Part shown: positions 1-7,489 of the stretch, in pieces
Layout: every line of letters begins with the position of its first letter
Numbering within the stretch: the stretch's first letter is position 1
Assembly: GCA_964412395.1 (NCBI GenBank)
Contig: CAYPOY010000094.1
Span: 1-16,391 of the forward strand
From: CAYPOY01 sp964412395
Lineage (GTDB): Bacteria > Chloroflexota > Anaerolineae > B4-G1
Direction of reading: 5' to 3'
Length of the DNA: 16,391 bases
Program-made: the position numbers and the translations under genes
The notes under the pieces: model-generated
The model's input: only the letters and a program-made list of their open reading frames with translations
The model's database searches: none
What the model was told of the DNA's origin: nothing

Positions 1-682
1 CCTGGTTGACCAGGTCGGCCAGGGTGAAGTCGGCGGCAGCCACGCCGAAGTCGGAGGCAGTGACGCTCCGGCGATAGACTTTGTTGCCTTTGGGGTCTTC
101 CACCAGGAAGTCAACCGTCGCGCCACGGGCGGGAGTCAGGTCGAAAGTGCTGAGGGCCAACGCGCGCATATGGATGGTCTGGCTGGGCTGGTAGAGGGGC
201 TTGTCGCTGGTCAGGAGCAGCCGGTACTCCCGCTGGATGGTCACCGGCTGTTCCACCTGGTCCCGCCCCACTGCCGACCGGGTCTCCACGACGAGATGCG
301 CCTCGGCTGGCGCGTCGGCGGGCACGTGGAAACGGACCGGCAGGCTGCCGGTCTCGTCGGTCTGCCCCTCGAAGAGGGGGATGGCTCGTCCGCTGGCAGG
401 TTTCAGGCTGACCTTCACGTGGGCGCCGGCGATAGGCTGTCCAGCGCCCAAGTCCTGCACCACCACGCGCACCGATGCGTCGCTATCGGGGGCAAAGCGG
501 GTCTGTCCCAGAACGACTGTTTGCTGGTCGTCTACGCGCTCCGGCAGGGTGTTGACCCATCGCAGCGCCACGAAGCCAGCGACCACGGCCAGGATAATCA
601 ACGAGTGAAGCGCGGTGGCAAGCCAGCGTTTATTTGCGCCAGCGCGGGTAAATGGGTTGGCAGCAGAGGGATGGGCATCCAT
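1..682 (-). CDS. Alpha-2-macroglobulin-like protein, N-terminal part (runs off left edge)
   Basis: Reading leftward from an ATG at 682 there are 227 codons with no stop before the edge. The start has a strong GAGGAGG ribosome site a few bases upstream. Residues about 20-42 form one hydrophobic segment after a short basic stretch, fitting a membrane anchor with the rest outside. Residues about 55-150 resemble a macroglobulin MG1 beta domain. Residues 153-227 match the MG2 domain, with the hallmark SDKPLYQPSQTIHMR and VEDPKGNKVYRR segments. Bacterial members of this family are large (usually over 1000 aa) surface protease-trapping proteins, so most of it is missing here and the thioester region cannot be examined. 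The giant FN3 protein lies upstream on the same strand, separated by a likely terminator. The family call is confident; the protease-inhibitor role is inferred from the family. Confidence 0.85.
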   Translation of the reverse strand, partial: MDAHPSAANPFTRAGANKRWLATALHSLIILAVVAGFVALRWVNTLPERVDDQQTVVLGQTRFAPDSDASVRVVVQDLGAGQPIAGAHVKVSLKPASGRAIPLFEGQTDETGSLPVRFHVPADAPAEAHLVVETRSAVGRDQVEQPVTIQREYRLLLTSDKPLYQPSQTIHMRALALSTFDLTPARGATVDFLVEDPKGNKVYRRSVTASDFGVAAADFTLADLVNQ

Positions 683-743
683 GACGTTCCTCCTCTAACG
701 TAGGATACGGCTTACTCTGCTCTAAAGACGCCAAACGCGAGGC

Positions 744-764
744 AAAAGTTCCCCATAGGGAACT
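744..764 (-). terminator. Likely rho-independent terminator after the giant FN3 gene
   Basis: On the minus strand AGTTCCC, a TATG loop and GGGAACT form a 7-bp stem followed by a short T run. It lies about 130 bases past the stop of the FN3 gene and 60 bases before the macroglobulin gene. The stem is short, so termination may be partial. No convincing promoter for the macroglobulin gene was seen after it. Confidence 0.5.
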
Positions 765-785
765 ACTCACCCTCCCCGCGAATAC

Positions 786-881
786 GTCATTCCGAGGAGC
801 GCAACGACGAGGAATCTCGCCTGGAATTGCCGGACTTACCAAAAACGAGATTCTTCGCTCCTTTCGGTCGCTCAGAATGAC
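786..881. repeat. MITE-like element with imperfect terminal inverted repeats
   Basis: The left arm (786-819, beginning GTCATTCCGAGGAGCG) and the right arm (846-881, ending CGCTCAGAATGAC) are imperfect reverse complements, 34 and 36 bases long, around a 26-base centre. This pattern resembles short dispersed repeats I know from several bacterial phyla. It carries no protein and fills much of the gap between the FN3 and macroglobulin genes, stopping 14 bases short of the FN3 stop codon. Confidence 0.7.
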
Positions 882-894
882 AGTGGCTGAGATG

Positions 895-3800
895 TTACTC
901 ACAATCAGCGTCGTAGTCCCATTTCCAGTCGTCGGGGGCGGTGTAGTTGTAGTCGGCCCAGACGATGGCCCCGCAGCACCAGCACCAACTGTCGCCCCAC
1001 CAGCGGCTCTCCCAGGATTTCCAACTACCCGGCGAACACCAACCGATGCCCCCCGCGACCCAGAACTGCCCCCGGAAGGCGTAGGACGCGGTGCCTGATA
1101 TATGGCCGGGGTGGAAGATCTCCAGCGTCAAGTCACCCCGCGCCGAGACGACGCAGAGAAGTTTCCCGTAGACGTAGCCCCGCAGCCGCCCACCCCAGGC
1201 GTCATCGTCACCGTGGAGGGCGGCAAAGTACCAGGCCGCGATCTCCCCGCCAGCGGTCACCTGGAATACACAGCCGTAGTCATAGATCGGAAAGTCGCCG
1301 TATGCCCGCACGTAGCCACCCACCAGGAGGCCACCGGATTCGCCGGTGTCGCTCAGCCGGTCCAGCAGGTCGGCGAAACCCATCTCCCGCAGGACGATGC
1401 TGTCGGTGTAGATAGTACCAAAGAGGAGCGCGCCACCGGCGGTGTACTCGCGCAGGGGACCGAATTTGACATCGCCCAGGGCACCCAGGTAGAAGAAGGG
1501 ATCTCCTTTGTACTCGCCCACCCCCAGGACGGCGCCGACGCGCTCGAAGTAGACCCCCTCGATCTCTATCTTGTACAAGATCAGGCCCCCTTCGAAGCGG
1601 GCGTTTGGCTTCTTCACGTTCAGCAACAGGGCAAAGTCAATATCCTTCACGTCCTCGGCGAGGGTGGTGCGCACCTTCTTCCCGACCAGGACGTAGTCGC
1701 CGTCGCGGGTGATGCGGAAGGTGATGCGCCTGGCCCGGATGAAGCTGCCGTCTTTATCCTCACCGTCTCCATTGTTCCCGTCATCGGCGATGGAGTAGGG
1801 CGAGGCTATGTTACTGTTGCCCCATTGACTCGTGGTCGTCTTCTCCGTTCCCCAGGATATGGTCATCTGCAAAGAGATGTGCAGTTCCTCCAGATGCCAA
1901 TCTACTACCTCATCGCCTATCTTGACGTCAGAGAAGGCGGCCTGGCCGCGTATCTTGCCAAAGTTGACGCCCCAGTCCTCCAGCTTCCCGGTGGTGCCAC
2001 CCCCCTTGGGCGTGGTGGGGATGTCCTCGTCCTTCAGTTTGTCTATCTCCTGGGTTGTCTTTGTGGCATCGGTCACAGAGACCCACAACCGGCTGCTGAG
2101 GTCGAGATAACCCCGCGCCTCGCTGATGGCCAGTGTGCCGGTGATGCCCAGGGCAGGGAACCACTCGCTCCATGCGGTCTGGCTGAGTTCCTCCGTGAAG
2201 GTGGTGGGCACGGTGGCCATGGTGGTCTCGGCCAGGGTGCGCAGGAGGGCGGGGACGGTGGAGAGGCCGAAGTAGATGCCCGTCTCTTCGGGGCTGATGT
2301 CTGCGGCCCAGTCCAGGCTGAAAACCTCGAGGTAGTCGCCGCCGTAGCCAAACTTCTCGGCATTGAGGAACTTCTCCTGGTCCCAGGCCACGAAGCGGCC
2401 GGCGTGCTCATCGGCGTCGTGGGCGTAGAGCAGGTCGAACACGAAGCCCAGGCCCACCTTGTTCGTCCAGCCCCGCTTCACCTGGGGCCGCGGCGTGAAG
2501 CCGACGAAGTCGCTACCGGTCATGAACTGCAACTTGGACCGGGTGCTATCCTTCTCCAGCTCACCGAAGAGGGGCGTCAGCAGGTGACCCTGCAGCTCGA
2601 CGAAGCCCTGGGTGCAGGAGCCGGAAGTGCACGGAGGATCGCCCAGGGTGGCATCGGGCTTCCAATCAGGCTGCTCAATGGGCGGACCGGCCTCACTGAG
2701 GCGGATCTCCTCGATGAGGAAATCGAAGCCGTCGAAGAGATAGCGCCCGCTCTCCTCTTTCCACTCGAAGGCATAGAACTCCCCATCCGGCGTCAGGCTC
2801 ATATCCAGGGGCAGGCCCGATTCGTAGTCGGCGGGCGAGCCGTCGTCGGTGGGCAGGGCCAGGTGGGGGATTTCGATGCGGCCCAGGATCCAGAGGGCCA
2901 TCCCGTCGGGGAAGGCGGGGTCGCTGTCGGGGCGGAACTCGACCGCCGTGGGATGGGTCTGAATCTGCCACAGGCCCAGCACCGGCTCCGATCCCTCGCG
3001 GATGCGGGCGCTTTCGACGCAGCCGGCGATGTTGATGTGGAAGTCAATGAGGGGCAGTTTGATGTCGGCGGGAGCAGGGAGCGTCAGGTCGCCAACGATG
3101 TCCTTGTCGAAGAGTTCGTTGTCGAAGAAGGCCAGCCGGAAGCGGGTCAGATAGACCGCGTACCCATAGAGGCTGGCCTCGATGCCGCTACCCGGCGGGA
3201 TGGTGGCGGTGAAGTAGTCGGAGACGCCGCCCCGGCGCAGGTAGGCGTTGGCGGTGACCCCGTCAGGAAAAGTGACGTCGCGCCCGCAGTTGAGCCAGGT
3301 GAAGTCGGCGTCGCCGATCTTGTTGAGGCCCGATTCCATACCGGCCTCAAGACCGAAGATCTCCTCAACCTCCTCCGGGGCCTGGCCGATGGCTTCCTCC
3401 CAGGGCATCTTTTGCGTCTCGATAGGCGGTACGTAGAGAAAGTAGTGTGTGTCGTCCAATCTGTAACCGTCCCACTCCACGGCGGTAGTAGCCTGAATCT
3501 CGCCGTAGAGAGAGCCGCCCTGACCCACGTACAACGTGTCAAAGCTGCCGCTGAACAGGTGGTCAGGGGGATCGCCCCAGCCGAAGTAGTTGGGGGGCTG
3601 GCTGTAGTAGAGCAGGCCGACGGAGCCAGTATAGACCCGACCATCTACAATCTGGCTGTCGTCGAACTTGAGCCAGACCTCAGTCGCCCCGAAACGGAGA
3701 CCGTAGGGGACGGCTATGCTCCATTTGATGTTCACAGCGCCTATCAGCTTTCCCTCTAACCCGTTGGTACCGATCCAGACCTCACCCCCGGCAGCTTCAT

Positions 3801-6800
3801 AGTCCATCCGCAGCAAGGCGTCGGAAGCGTCGGGGTCGGGGTAACCTGGACGGGTGCCATCGTAGCGCTCCTCGTACTGGGTGCAGATGCCGGAGTCGAA
3901 GAGAATGCTCATGTGGGTGTAGCTGATGGTGCTGACGGGCACGATGCGCAGGGGCAAGGGGTTCATCTCGAAGTAGAAGGTGGGAGTGACGACGCTGCAC
4001 GGGTCAGAGGAGAGCCCGGTCTTCTCATATTCGAAGGTGAGGTCGGGATGGACGATGACACCGGGTAAGTTCACCCCGCTGTACGGTATCCCGCCCCCAC
4101 TGACGGCCTGGATGTGGGCCGGGAGGGGCAAAGTCACATCACCGGTGCCGTCGTGGCGGTCCAGGTAGAGGTAGGTGATCGTGTAAACCAGCCCACCCGG
4201 ATACTCGAATTGGTCATTCAGGGGGTAGATGACCGTGCCGGTCAGCACGTAACCGGACGCATCGGCCCCCAGGCTATAGAAGGGGACGGTGCGGGTGAAG
4301 GGAGTCAGGCCACCGCCACCCAGGGTCATCACCCCGCTGCCGGAGAGATTGGTCAGGGTAGAGCCGACCGTATAGCTGATGTTGTGAAGGGTGAAAGGCT
4401 CGGCTTCCGTCTCCCAGCCCAGGGTGAGGGTCGGGGGCAGGTCAGCAGCAGGAAGCAAGGGGGCAAGAGGCAAGAGGGCAGGGGCGGCAGTGTCGTTAGT
4501 GAGAAGTTGTTCCTGAGCCATCGTTGCACCAGCGCTCCACGGCTCTGTGCGCCCGATGACCTCGCCGGTCTTGCAATCAATCCAATGGACGACGTACCAG
4601 TAGTTGGGGTGCTCGGCGTCGGAGTCCAGGTAGTCCTCTCTGTCTATCGGCGGCGTCAATTGCACGTAACCCTTGTCCTTTTCCATACTGCGGAAGACGA
4701 TGGAGCGATGACACTCCTGGTTGATGAACCAGCTCAGGTGGGTGCCGCTGGCGTCGTGGTAGTGGTTGACCCAGGGGATGATGACGATCTGGCGGCTGCG
4801 TTCCCCCAGGGGCGGCACCACCTCGTAGAGGTAGCGCCGGGAGCGGACTTCCACTTCGGGGCCGTAGAGCCAACTGGACGAACGGTAGATGGACACGGTA
4901 TAGGAGTAGACCTTGTCCGCCTCCACGGTGGTATCGGTGAAGACGCGGGCGGTTCGCGTGAGGACTGACTCATCGGCCAGTTGCACGCGAGAGCCGCTGG
5001 GGTAGACCTGCCGGTAGAGGCGGAAGCCCTTCACGCCGGGGGTCGGCTCGGCCTCCCAGTTGACCACCGCCGCCCAGCCCTTCTCTGCGCTGCCGGTGGT
5101 GGAGATGACGGTGATGATGGGCGCCGGCGGGTCCTTGGCCGCCGAGGGGCCGAGCCTGATGAGCGACGTGGGGTCAGAGAAGTCGCTGCGGTTGCCGTTG
5201 GCGTCAGCGACCTGCACCTGGCAAATCAGGGTCGTGGGCACCGGCGGCTTGTACTCGTCGTACAGTTCGTAGACGGCATCCCCGTCCGCGTCTGGTTCCA
5301 GGACCTTCCACAGCCGGTAAGGGCCGTCGTCCACGGAGCAGTAGAGAAAGATGTCGGCGGTGTCGAGTGGGCCGTCAATGAACAGGTACTCCTTGTAGAG
5401 AATCTCCGGCTTGGCCGGCGGGGTGCGGTCGTGGAGGACGGCGTGCACCGGCTCCGAGGGGGCGCTGAGGTTGTCCGCTGCATCCACCGCCCGGATGCGG
5501 TACCAGTAGGGTTTGTCCTGTTGCAAGGGGCCATAGATGCCAGTGTGGGTGTAGACGTCGGTGGCCGGGTCGGGAACGTCGGCCAGGGGAACCCAGCAGG
5601 TCTCGGCATCGGTGCAGGGGGACACGAGTATGCTGGCCGTGGGATGCCACGACCAGTACAGGTGATAACCTACGGTATCGGTGGTCTGGGCCGTCCAGGT
5701 GATGACGATCTTCCTGTCCGGGTGCAGCGGGGTGGCGGTCAGGTCCTGGGGCACGGGCGGGGGCGCGGTGTCCCGGGGGATGGCCTCCACGTAGTCGCTG
5801 AACTGGGGCTTGTGCTCGTCGTTGCCCCAAACCCTGGGCTGCCCCAGCAGGTCGCGGGGAGCCACCCGGTAGTAGTAAGTCGTGCCGTATTCCAGCGTGG
5901 GATCGCTGTCCTGGAAGAAGTAGTCGTATAGTTCGTAGGGCAGGTTCGGGTCATCGCCCCGGGGGCGGGAGGGGGACATAGGAATGATGGGCCTCTCAGT
6001 GAGGCAGGTGTAGGGGCCGGTCGGGGTCTCGGAGCGATAGATGTCGTAACCCACCAGCCAGGGTGTGGTCAGACCCTCACCCCCGGCCCCTCTCCCAGAG
6101 GGAGAGGGGAGAGAGGCTGCGGCAGCAGCCAGGGTGGTGGTGGGGGGGGGGTCGGACTGGTTCACGTCCCAGCGCAAGTAGATGTCGCGGTCGGCCTTCC
6201 GGTTCTTCTGGGCCTTCACCCAGTCTATCTCGCCCACCAGAGGCTCGCTGATGACCTGGGTGACGGTGAGACCGGTGGGAGTGGACAGAGGAGTGATGTT
6301 ACCTGCCTGGGCCACCACCTCGCCGACGGAGACCACACTCCCGTCTCGCTGCCGGACGGCCTCGACGGAATAGGTGTAGACGGTGCCGGCGACGGCCGTG
6401 GTGTCCGAGTAGCCCCAGCCGTAGACCAGGGCCACCCGGTAGCGGAGATTGGCCAGGTAGGCGGCCTGCATCGGGTTCTCGGTGCGGACGGCGTGAAGCT
6501 CGTCCGTGGTGGTGATGTCCAATTCGCTCTGGATGGTGGGCCAGTCGTCGCTCAGGATGGCTTCGGCCTGGGCCGGGTCGGTGACCGGGGCAATCGTGTC
6601 GGTGATCAGGGTGGGTGTGCCGCCAGGGGGTGTCCGGTAAACCCGGAAGGTGGCGGGGCCGGCGCACCACTCAGGCCAGCGCCAGCGGAGCAGCACACCA
6701 CCGGGGTCGGAAGCCCAGTTCAGGGGCGGGGACTCGCAGGGGGGGTAGTTGTGCAGCACCAGGGGCAGGTAAAGCGTGGTCGTGTAACCCTGGAGGGGGG

Positions 6801-6969
6801 ACACTTCAGAAGCAGGGGAGGACAGAGAGGTGAGGTTGGTATTCCCTTCTCCGGAGAGTTGATCAGACGGGCCAGCCTGCGCACTCACGATAAGCCAGAG
6901 TAGGGCCAGCAGGATCAGGGCGATCCCACCGGCGGCAACGCATTTGTACATTCCTTTCTTCCTCATCAT
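895..6969 (-). CDS. Giant secreted protein with fibronectin type III domains
   Basis: 2024 aa from the ATG at 6969. The frame stays open to an ATG at 7092, but that lies at or before the transcription start predicted from the promoter at 7097-7125. The ATG at 6969 has an AAGGAGG site just upstream and begins a signal peptide: MMRKKGMYK, a hydrophobic core at about 11-30, likely cleavage after AQA at 32. An LYLPLVLHNY motif follows at 66-75. FN3-like modules lie near residues 80-230, 230-400, 405-515 and 615-715, recognised by YRVAP, YWYRIRAVDAADN and YSYTVSIY-type strands. Residues about 860-1970 are beta-rich and unrecognised. The last 50 residues are rich in Trp and Cys (GWCSPGSWKSW, then WCWCC), suggesting disulfides. 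Residues 287-300 come from an inserted palindromic repeat. It is probably a surface or exported adhesion or scaffold protein; no catalytic motif was seen. Confidence 0.85.
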   Translation of the reverse strand: MMRKKGMYKCVAAGGIALILLALLWLIVSAQAGPSDQLSGEGNTNLTSLSSPASEVSPLQGYTTTLYLPLVLHNYPPCESPPLNWASDPGGVLLRWRWPEWCAGPATFRVYRTPPGGTPTLITDTIAPVTDPAQAEAILSDDWPTIQSELDITTTDELHAVRTENPMQAAYLANLRYRVALVYGWGYSDTTAVAGTVYTYSVEAVRQRDGSVVSVGEVVAQAGNITPLSTPTGLTVTQVISEPLVGEIDWVKAQKNRKADRDIYLRWDVNQSDPPPTTTLAAAAASLPSPSGRGAGGEGLTTPWLVGYDIYRSETPTGPYTCLTERPIIPMSPSRPRGDDPNLPYELYDYFFQDSDPTLEYGTTYYYRVAPRDLLGQPRVWGNDEHKPQFSDYVEAIPRDTAPPPVPQDLTATPLHPDRKIVITWTAQTTDTVGYHLYWSWHPTASILVSPCTDAETCWVPLADVPDPATDVYTHTGIYGPLQQDKPYWYRIRAVDAADNLSAPSEPVHAVLHDRTPPAKPEILYKEYLFIDGPLDTADIFLYCSVDDGPYRLWKVLEPDADGDAVYELYDEYKPPVPTTLICQVQVADANGNRSDFSDPTSLIRLGPSAAKDPPAPIITVISTTGSAEKGWAAVVNWEAEPTPGVKGFRLYRQVYPSGSRVQLADESVLTRTARVFTDTTVEADKVYSYTVSIYRSSSWLYGPEVEVRSRRYLYEVVPPLGERSRQIVIIPWVNHYHDASGTHLSWFINQECHRSIVFRSMEKDKGYVQLTPPIDREDYLDSDAEHPNYWYVVHWIDCKTGEVIGRTEPWSAGATMAQEQLLTNDTAAPALLPLAPLLPAADLPPTLTLGWETEAEPFTLHNISYTVGSTLTNLSGSGVMTLGGGGLTPFTRTVPFYSLGADASGYVLTGTVIYPLNDQFEYPGGLVYTITYLYLDRHDGTGDVTLPLPAHIQAVSGGGIPYSGVNLPGVIVHPDLTFEYEKTGLSSDPCSVVTPTFYFEMNPLPLRIVPVSTISYTHMSILFDSGICTQYEERYDGTRPGYPDPDASDALLRMDYEAAGGEVWIGTNGLEGKLIGAVNIKWSIAVPYGLRFGATEVWLKFDDSQIVDGRVYTGSVGLLYYSQPPNYFGWGDPPDHLFSGSFDTLYVGQGGSLYGEIQATTAVEWDGYRLDDTHYFLYVPPIETQKMPWEEAIGQAPEEVEEIFGLEAGMESGLNKIGDADFTWLNCGRDVTFPDGVTANAYLRRGGVSDYFTATIPPGSGIEASLYGYAVYLTRFRLAFFDNELFDKDIVGDLTLPAPADIKLPLIDFHINIAGCVESARIREGSEPVLGLWQIQTHPTAVEFRPDSDPAFPDGMALWILGRIEIPHLALPTDDGSPADYESGLPLDMSLTPDGEFYAFEWKEESGRYLFDGFDFLIEEIRLSEAGPPIEQPDWKPDATLGDPPCTSGSCTQGFVELQGHLLTPLFGELEKDSTRSKLQFMTGSDFVGFTPRPQVKRGWTNKVGLGFVFDLLYAHDADEHAGRFVAWDQEKFLNAEKFGYGGDYLEVFSLDWAADISPEETGIYFGLSTVPALLRTLAETTMATVPTTFTEELSQTAWSEWFPALGITGTLAISEARGYLDLSSRLWVSVTDATKTTQEIDKLKDEDIPTTPKGGGTTGKLEDWGVNFGKIRGQAAFSDVKIGDEVVDWHLEELHISLQMTISWGTEKTTTSQWGNSNIASPYSIADDGNNGDGEDKDGSFIRARRITFRITRDGDYVLVGKKVRTTLAEDVKDIDFALLLNVKKPNARFEGGLILYKIEIEGVYFERVGAVLGVGEYKGDPFFYLGALGDVKFGPLREYTAGGALLFGTIYTDSIVLREMGFADLLDRLSDTGESGGLLVGGYVRAYGDFPIYDYGCVFQVTAGGEIAAWYFAALHGDDDAWGGRLRGYVYGKLLCVVSARGDLTLEIFHPGHISGTASYAFRGQFWVAGGIGWCSPGSWKSWESRWWGDSWCWCCGAIVWADYNYTAPDDWKWDYDADCE
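4455..4476. repeat. Short degenerate 7-bp tandem repeat inside the FN3 gene
   Basis: GCAAGGG, one G, then GCAAGAG twice. On the coding (minus) strand it gives a Leu/Pro/Ala-rich linker (APALLPLAPLLPAADLPP) between two beta-rich regions. This looks like slippage-derived low complexity in a tolerant linker. Confidence 0.5.
6073..6109. repeat. Dispersed palindromic repeat inserted in frame in the FN3 gene
   Basis: A CCCTCACCCCCGG lead is followed by CCCCTCTCCC, an AGA loop and GGGAGAGGGG, a perfect 10-bp stem. On the coding strand it is read as LPSPSGRGAGGEG, residues 287-299 of the FN3 protein, between an alanine run and the next beta strand (TTPWLVGYDIYRS). The DNA pattern matches a family of short palindromes common in many GC-rich bacterial genomes, from memory. 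The insert keeps the frame. Confidence 0.75.
6142..6151. repeat. G10 homopolymer in the FN3 coding sequence
   Basis: Ten consecutive G on the plus strand (C on the coding strand) encode the proline run in QSDPPPTTT near residue 275. Loss or gain of one base would frameshift about 1750 downstream residues. It could be a slippage-prone contingency site or a sequencing error hotspot. Confidence 0.6.
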
Positions 6970-7090
6970 TCCCTCCTTGAGATTAGACTCAGTGGTGGAA
7001 TACCGCTTGCCAGGGTGTCCCTCGCTGCCTTGACCACAGCCTCGGGCTGTACGGAGCCGCAAGGTGGTTTCTCTTGCATTGTTCAGGGAC
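6970..7090 (-). other. Predicted 5' leader of the FN3 gene
   Basis: About 120 bases lie between the predicted transcription start and the ATG at 6969. It holds a small hairpin (ACAGCC / GGCTGT, 7036-7050) and ends in the AAGGAGG ribosome site. I could not match it to a known riboswitch class. Confidence 0.35.
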
Positions 7091-7096
7091 AATTAC

Positions 7097-7125
7097 AGTA
7101 TAACGGAATTTGGCCCGAAAGTCAA
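7097..7125 (-). promoter_or_regulatory. Sigma70-type promoter for the FN3 gene
   Basis: On the minus strand TTGACT (7125-7120), a 17-base spacer and TATACT (7102-7097): five of six matches to each consensus hexamer with ideal spacing. Transcription would begin near 7090, so the ATG at 7092 would not be in the message and translation should start at 6969. Confidence 0.75.
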
Positions 7126-7313
7126 CACGCACCTTGCCCGCCATGCCAGGCCTGGGCTGCCTCCTGAAGTGTTCACATCAACCAGTAAAAAGCCCAGGAG
7201 TTCATTGAGGTGGTTTTCCTGCCCTCACCTTGTTTGCCACCCTTTGGAGACCTTCGGTCAGCCCTGCGGCGGGGTCAGGAGACCCTCGCCGAGCACCAGG
7301 TGAATGTTTGCGG
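7126..7313. other. Divergent intergenic region with two inverted repeats, no gene
   Basis: No credible coding frame was seen. CCTGGGCT (7151-7158) and AGCCCAGG (7191-7198) form an 8-bp inverted repeat with a 32-base loop. A stronger hairpin at 7268-7290 pairs GGCG with CGCC and GGGTC with GACCC around an AGGA loop, with one bulged T. Its core GGTCAGGAGACC is the exact reverse complement of the hairpin core at 9788-9799, on the other side of the desulfurase-SelD gene, so this is probably a dispersed repeat. Confidence 0.5.
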
Positions 7314-7342
7314 TTGCACTTTTGCGCCCAATGTGATAGACT
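7314..7342 (+). promoter_or_regulatory. Promoter for the desulfurase-SelD gene
   Basis: TTGCAC (7314-7319), a 17-base spacer and TAGACT (7337-7342), with TGA directly before the -10 giving an extended -10 (TGN). The same arrangement, also with TAGACT, occurs before the LysM-M23 gene. It predicts a leader of about 140 bases before the ATG at 7490. Confidence 0.6.
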
Positions 7343-7387
7343 TCTTCTTTAGAGGCTTCCGAGATTCCGGCTACCACGGGCGAGATG

Positions 7388-7445
7388 AAACGTGAAACGG
7401 CAAACGTGAAACGGCAAACGTGAAACCACGCGTCGCGTTTCACGT
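7388..7445 (+). repeat. 14-bp tandem repeat running into a hairpin in the desulfurase-SelD leader
   Basis: AAACGTGAAACGGC occurs twice exactly (7388-7401, 7402-7415) and a third time partly (7416-7425). The last copy, ACGTGAAAC (7418-7426), pairs perfectly with GTTTCACGT (7437-7445) around a 10-base loop. Because the repeats are alike, the earlier copies could pair with the same 3' arm, giving alternative folds. There is no U tract, so it is not a normal terminator. It may be a regulatory leader or only slippage-derived repeat DNA. Confidence 0.6.
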
Positions 7446-7489
7446 GGGGTGGACTTGGTCCTTATTCCATCGCTTTGGAGGCTTGAAAG

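Noticed and set aside
170..703. Plus-strand open frame of 177 codons near the left edge
   Set aside because: It lies opposite the macroglobulin-like gene, whose frame has a good ribosome site, a membrane helix and MG2 motifs.
1102..3759. 885-codon open frame on the plus strand, opposite the FN3 gene
   Set aside because: It is antisense to a frame with promoter, ribosome site, signal peptide and FN3 domains. Its translation has no recognisable domain. GC-rich genes often leave the opposite strand open.
4981..5931. 316-codon plus-strand open frame inside the FN3 gene
   Set aside because: Antisense shadow of the FN3 coding sequence, Gly/Val/Arg-rich with no motif.
6970..7090. Riboswitch in the FN3 leader
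   Set aside because: Only one small hairpin was seen, and no conserved core of the cobalamin or cyclic-di-GMP classes could be recognised by eye.
6970..7092. N-terminal extension of the FN3 protein to the ATG at 7092
   Set aside because: The promoter -10 box lies at 7097-7102, so this ATG would be at or before the transcription start. The signal peptide and AAGGAGG support the ATG at 6969.
7388..7425. Possible CRISPR array from repeats before the desulfurase-SelD gene
   Set aside because: The 14-bp units are directly adjacent with no spacers, and no cas gene is present.
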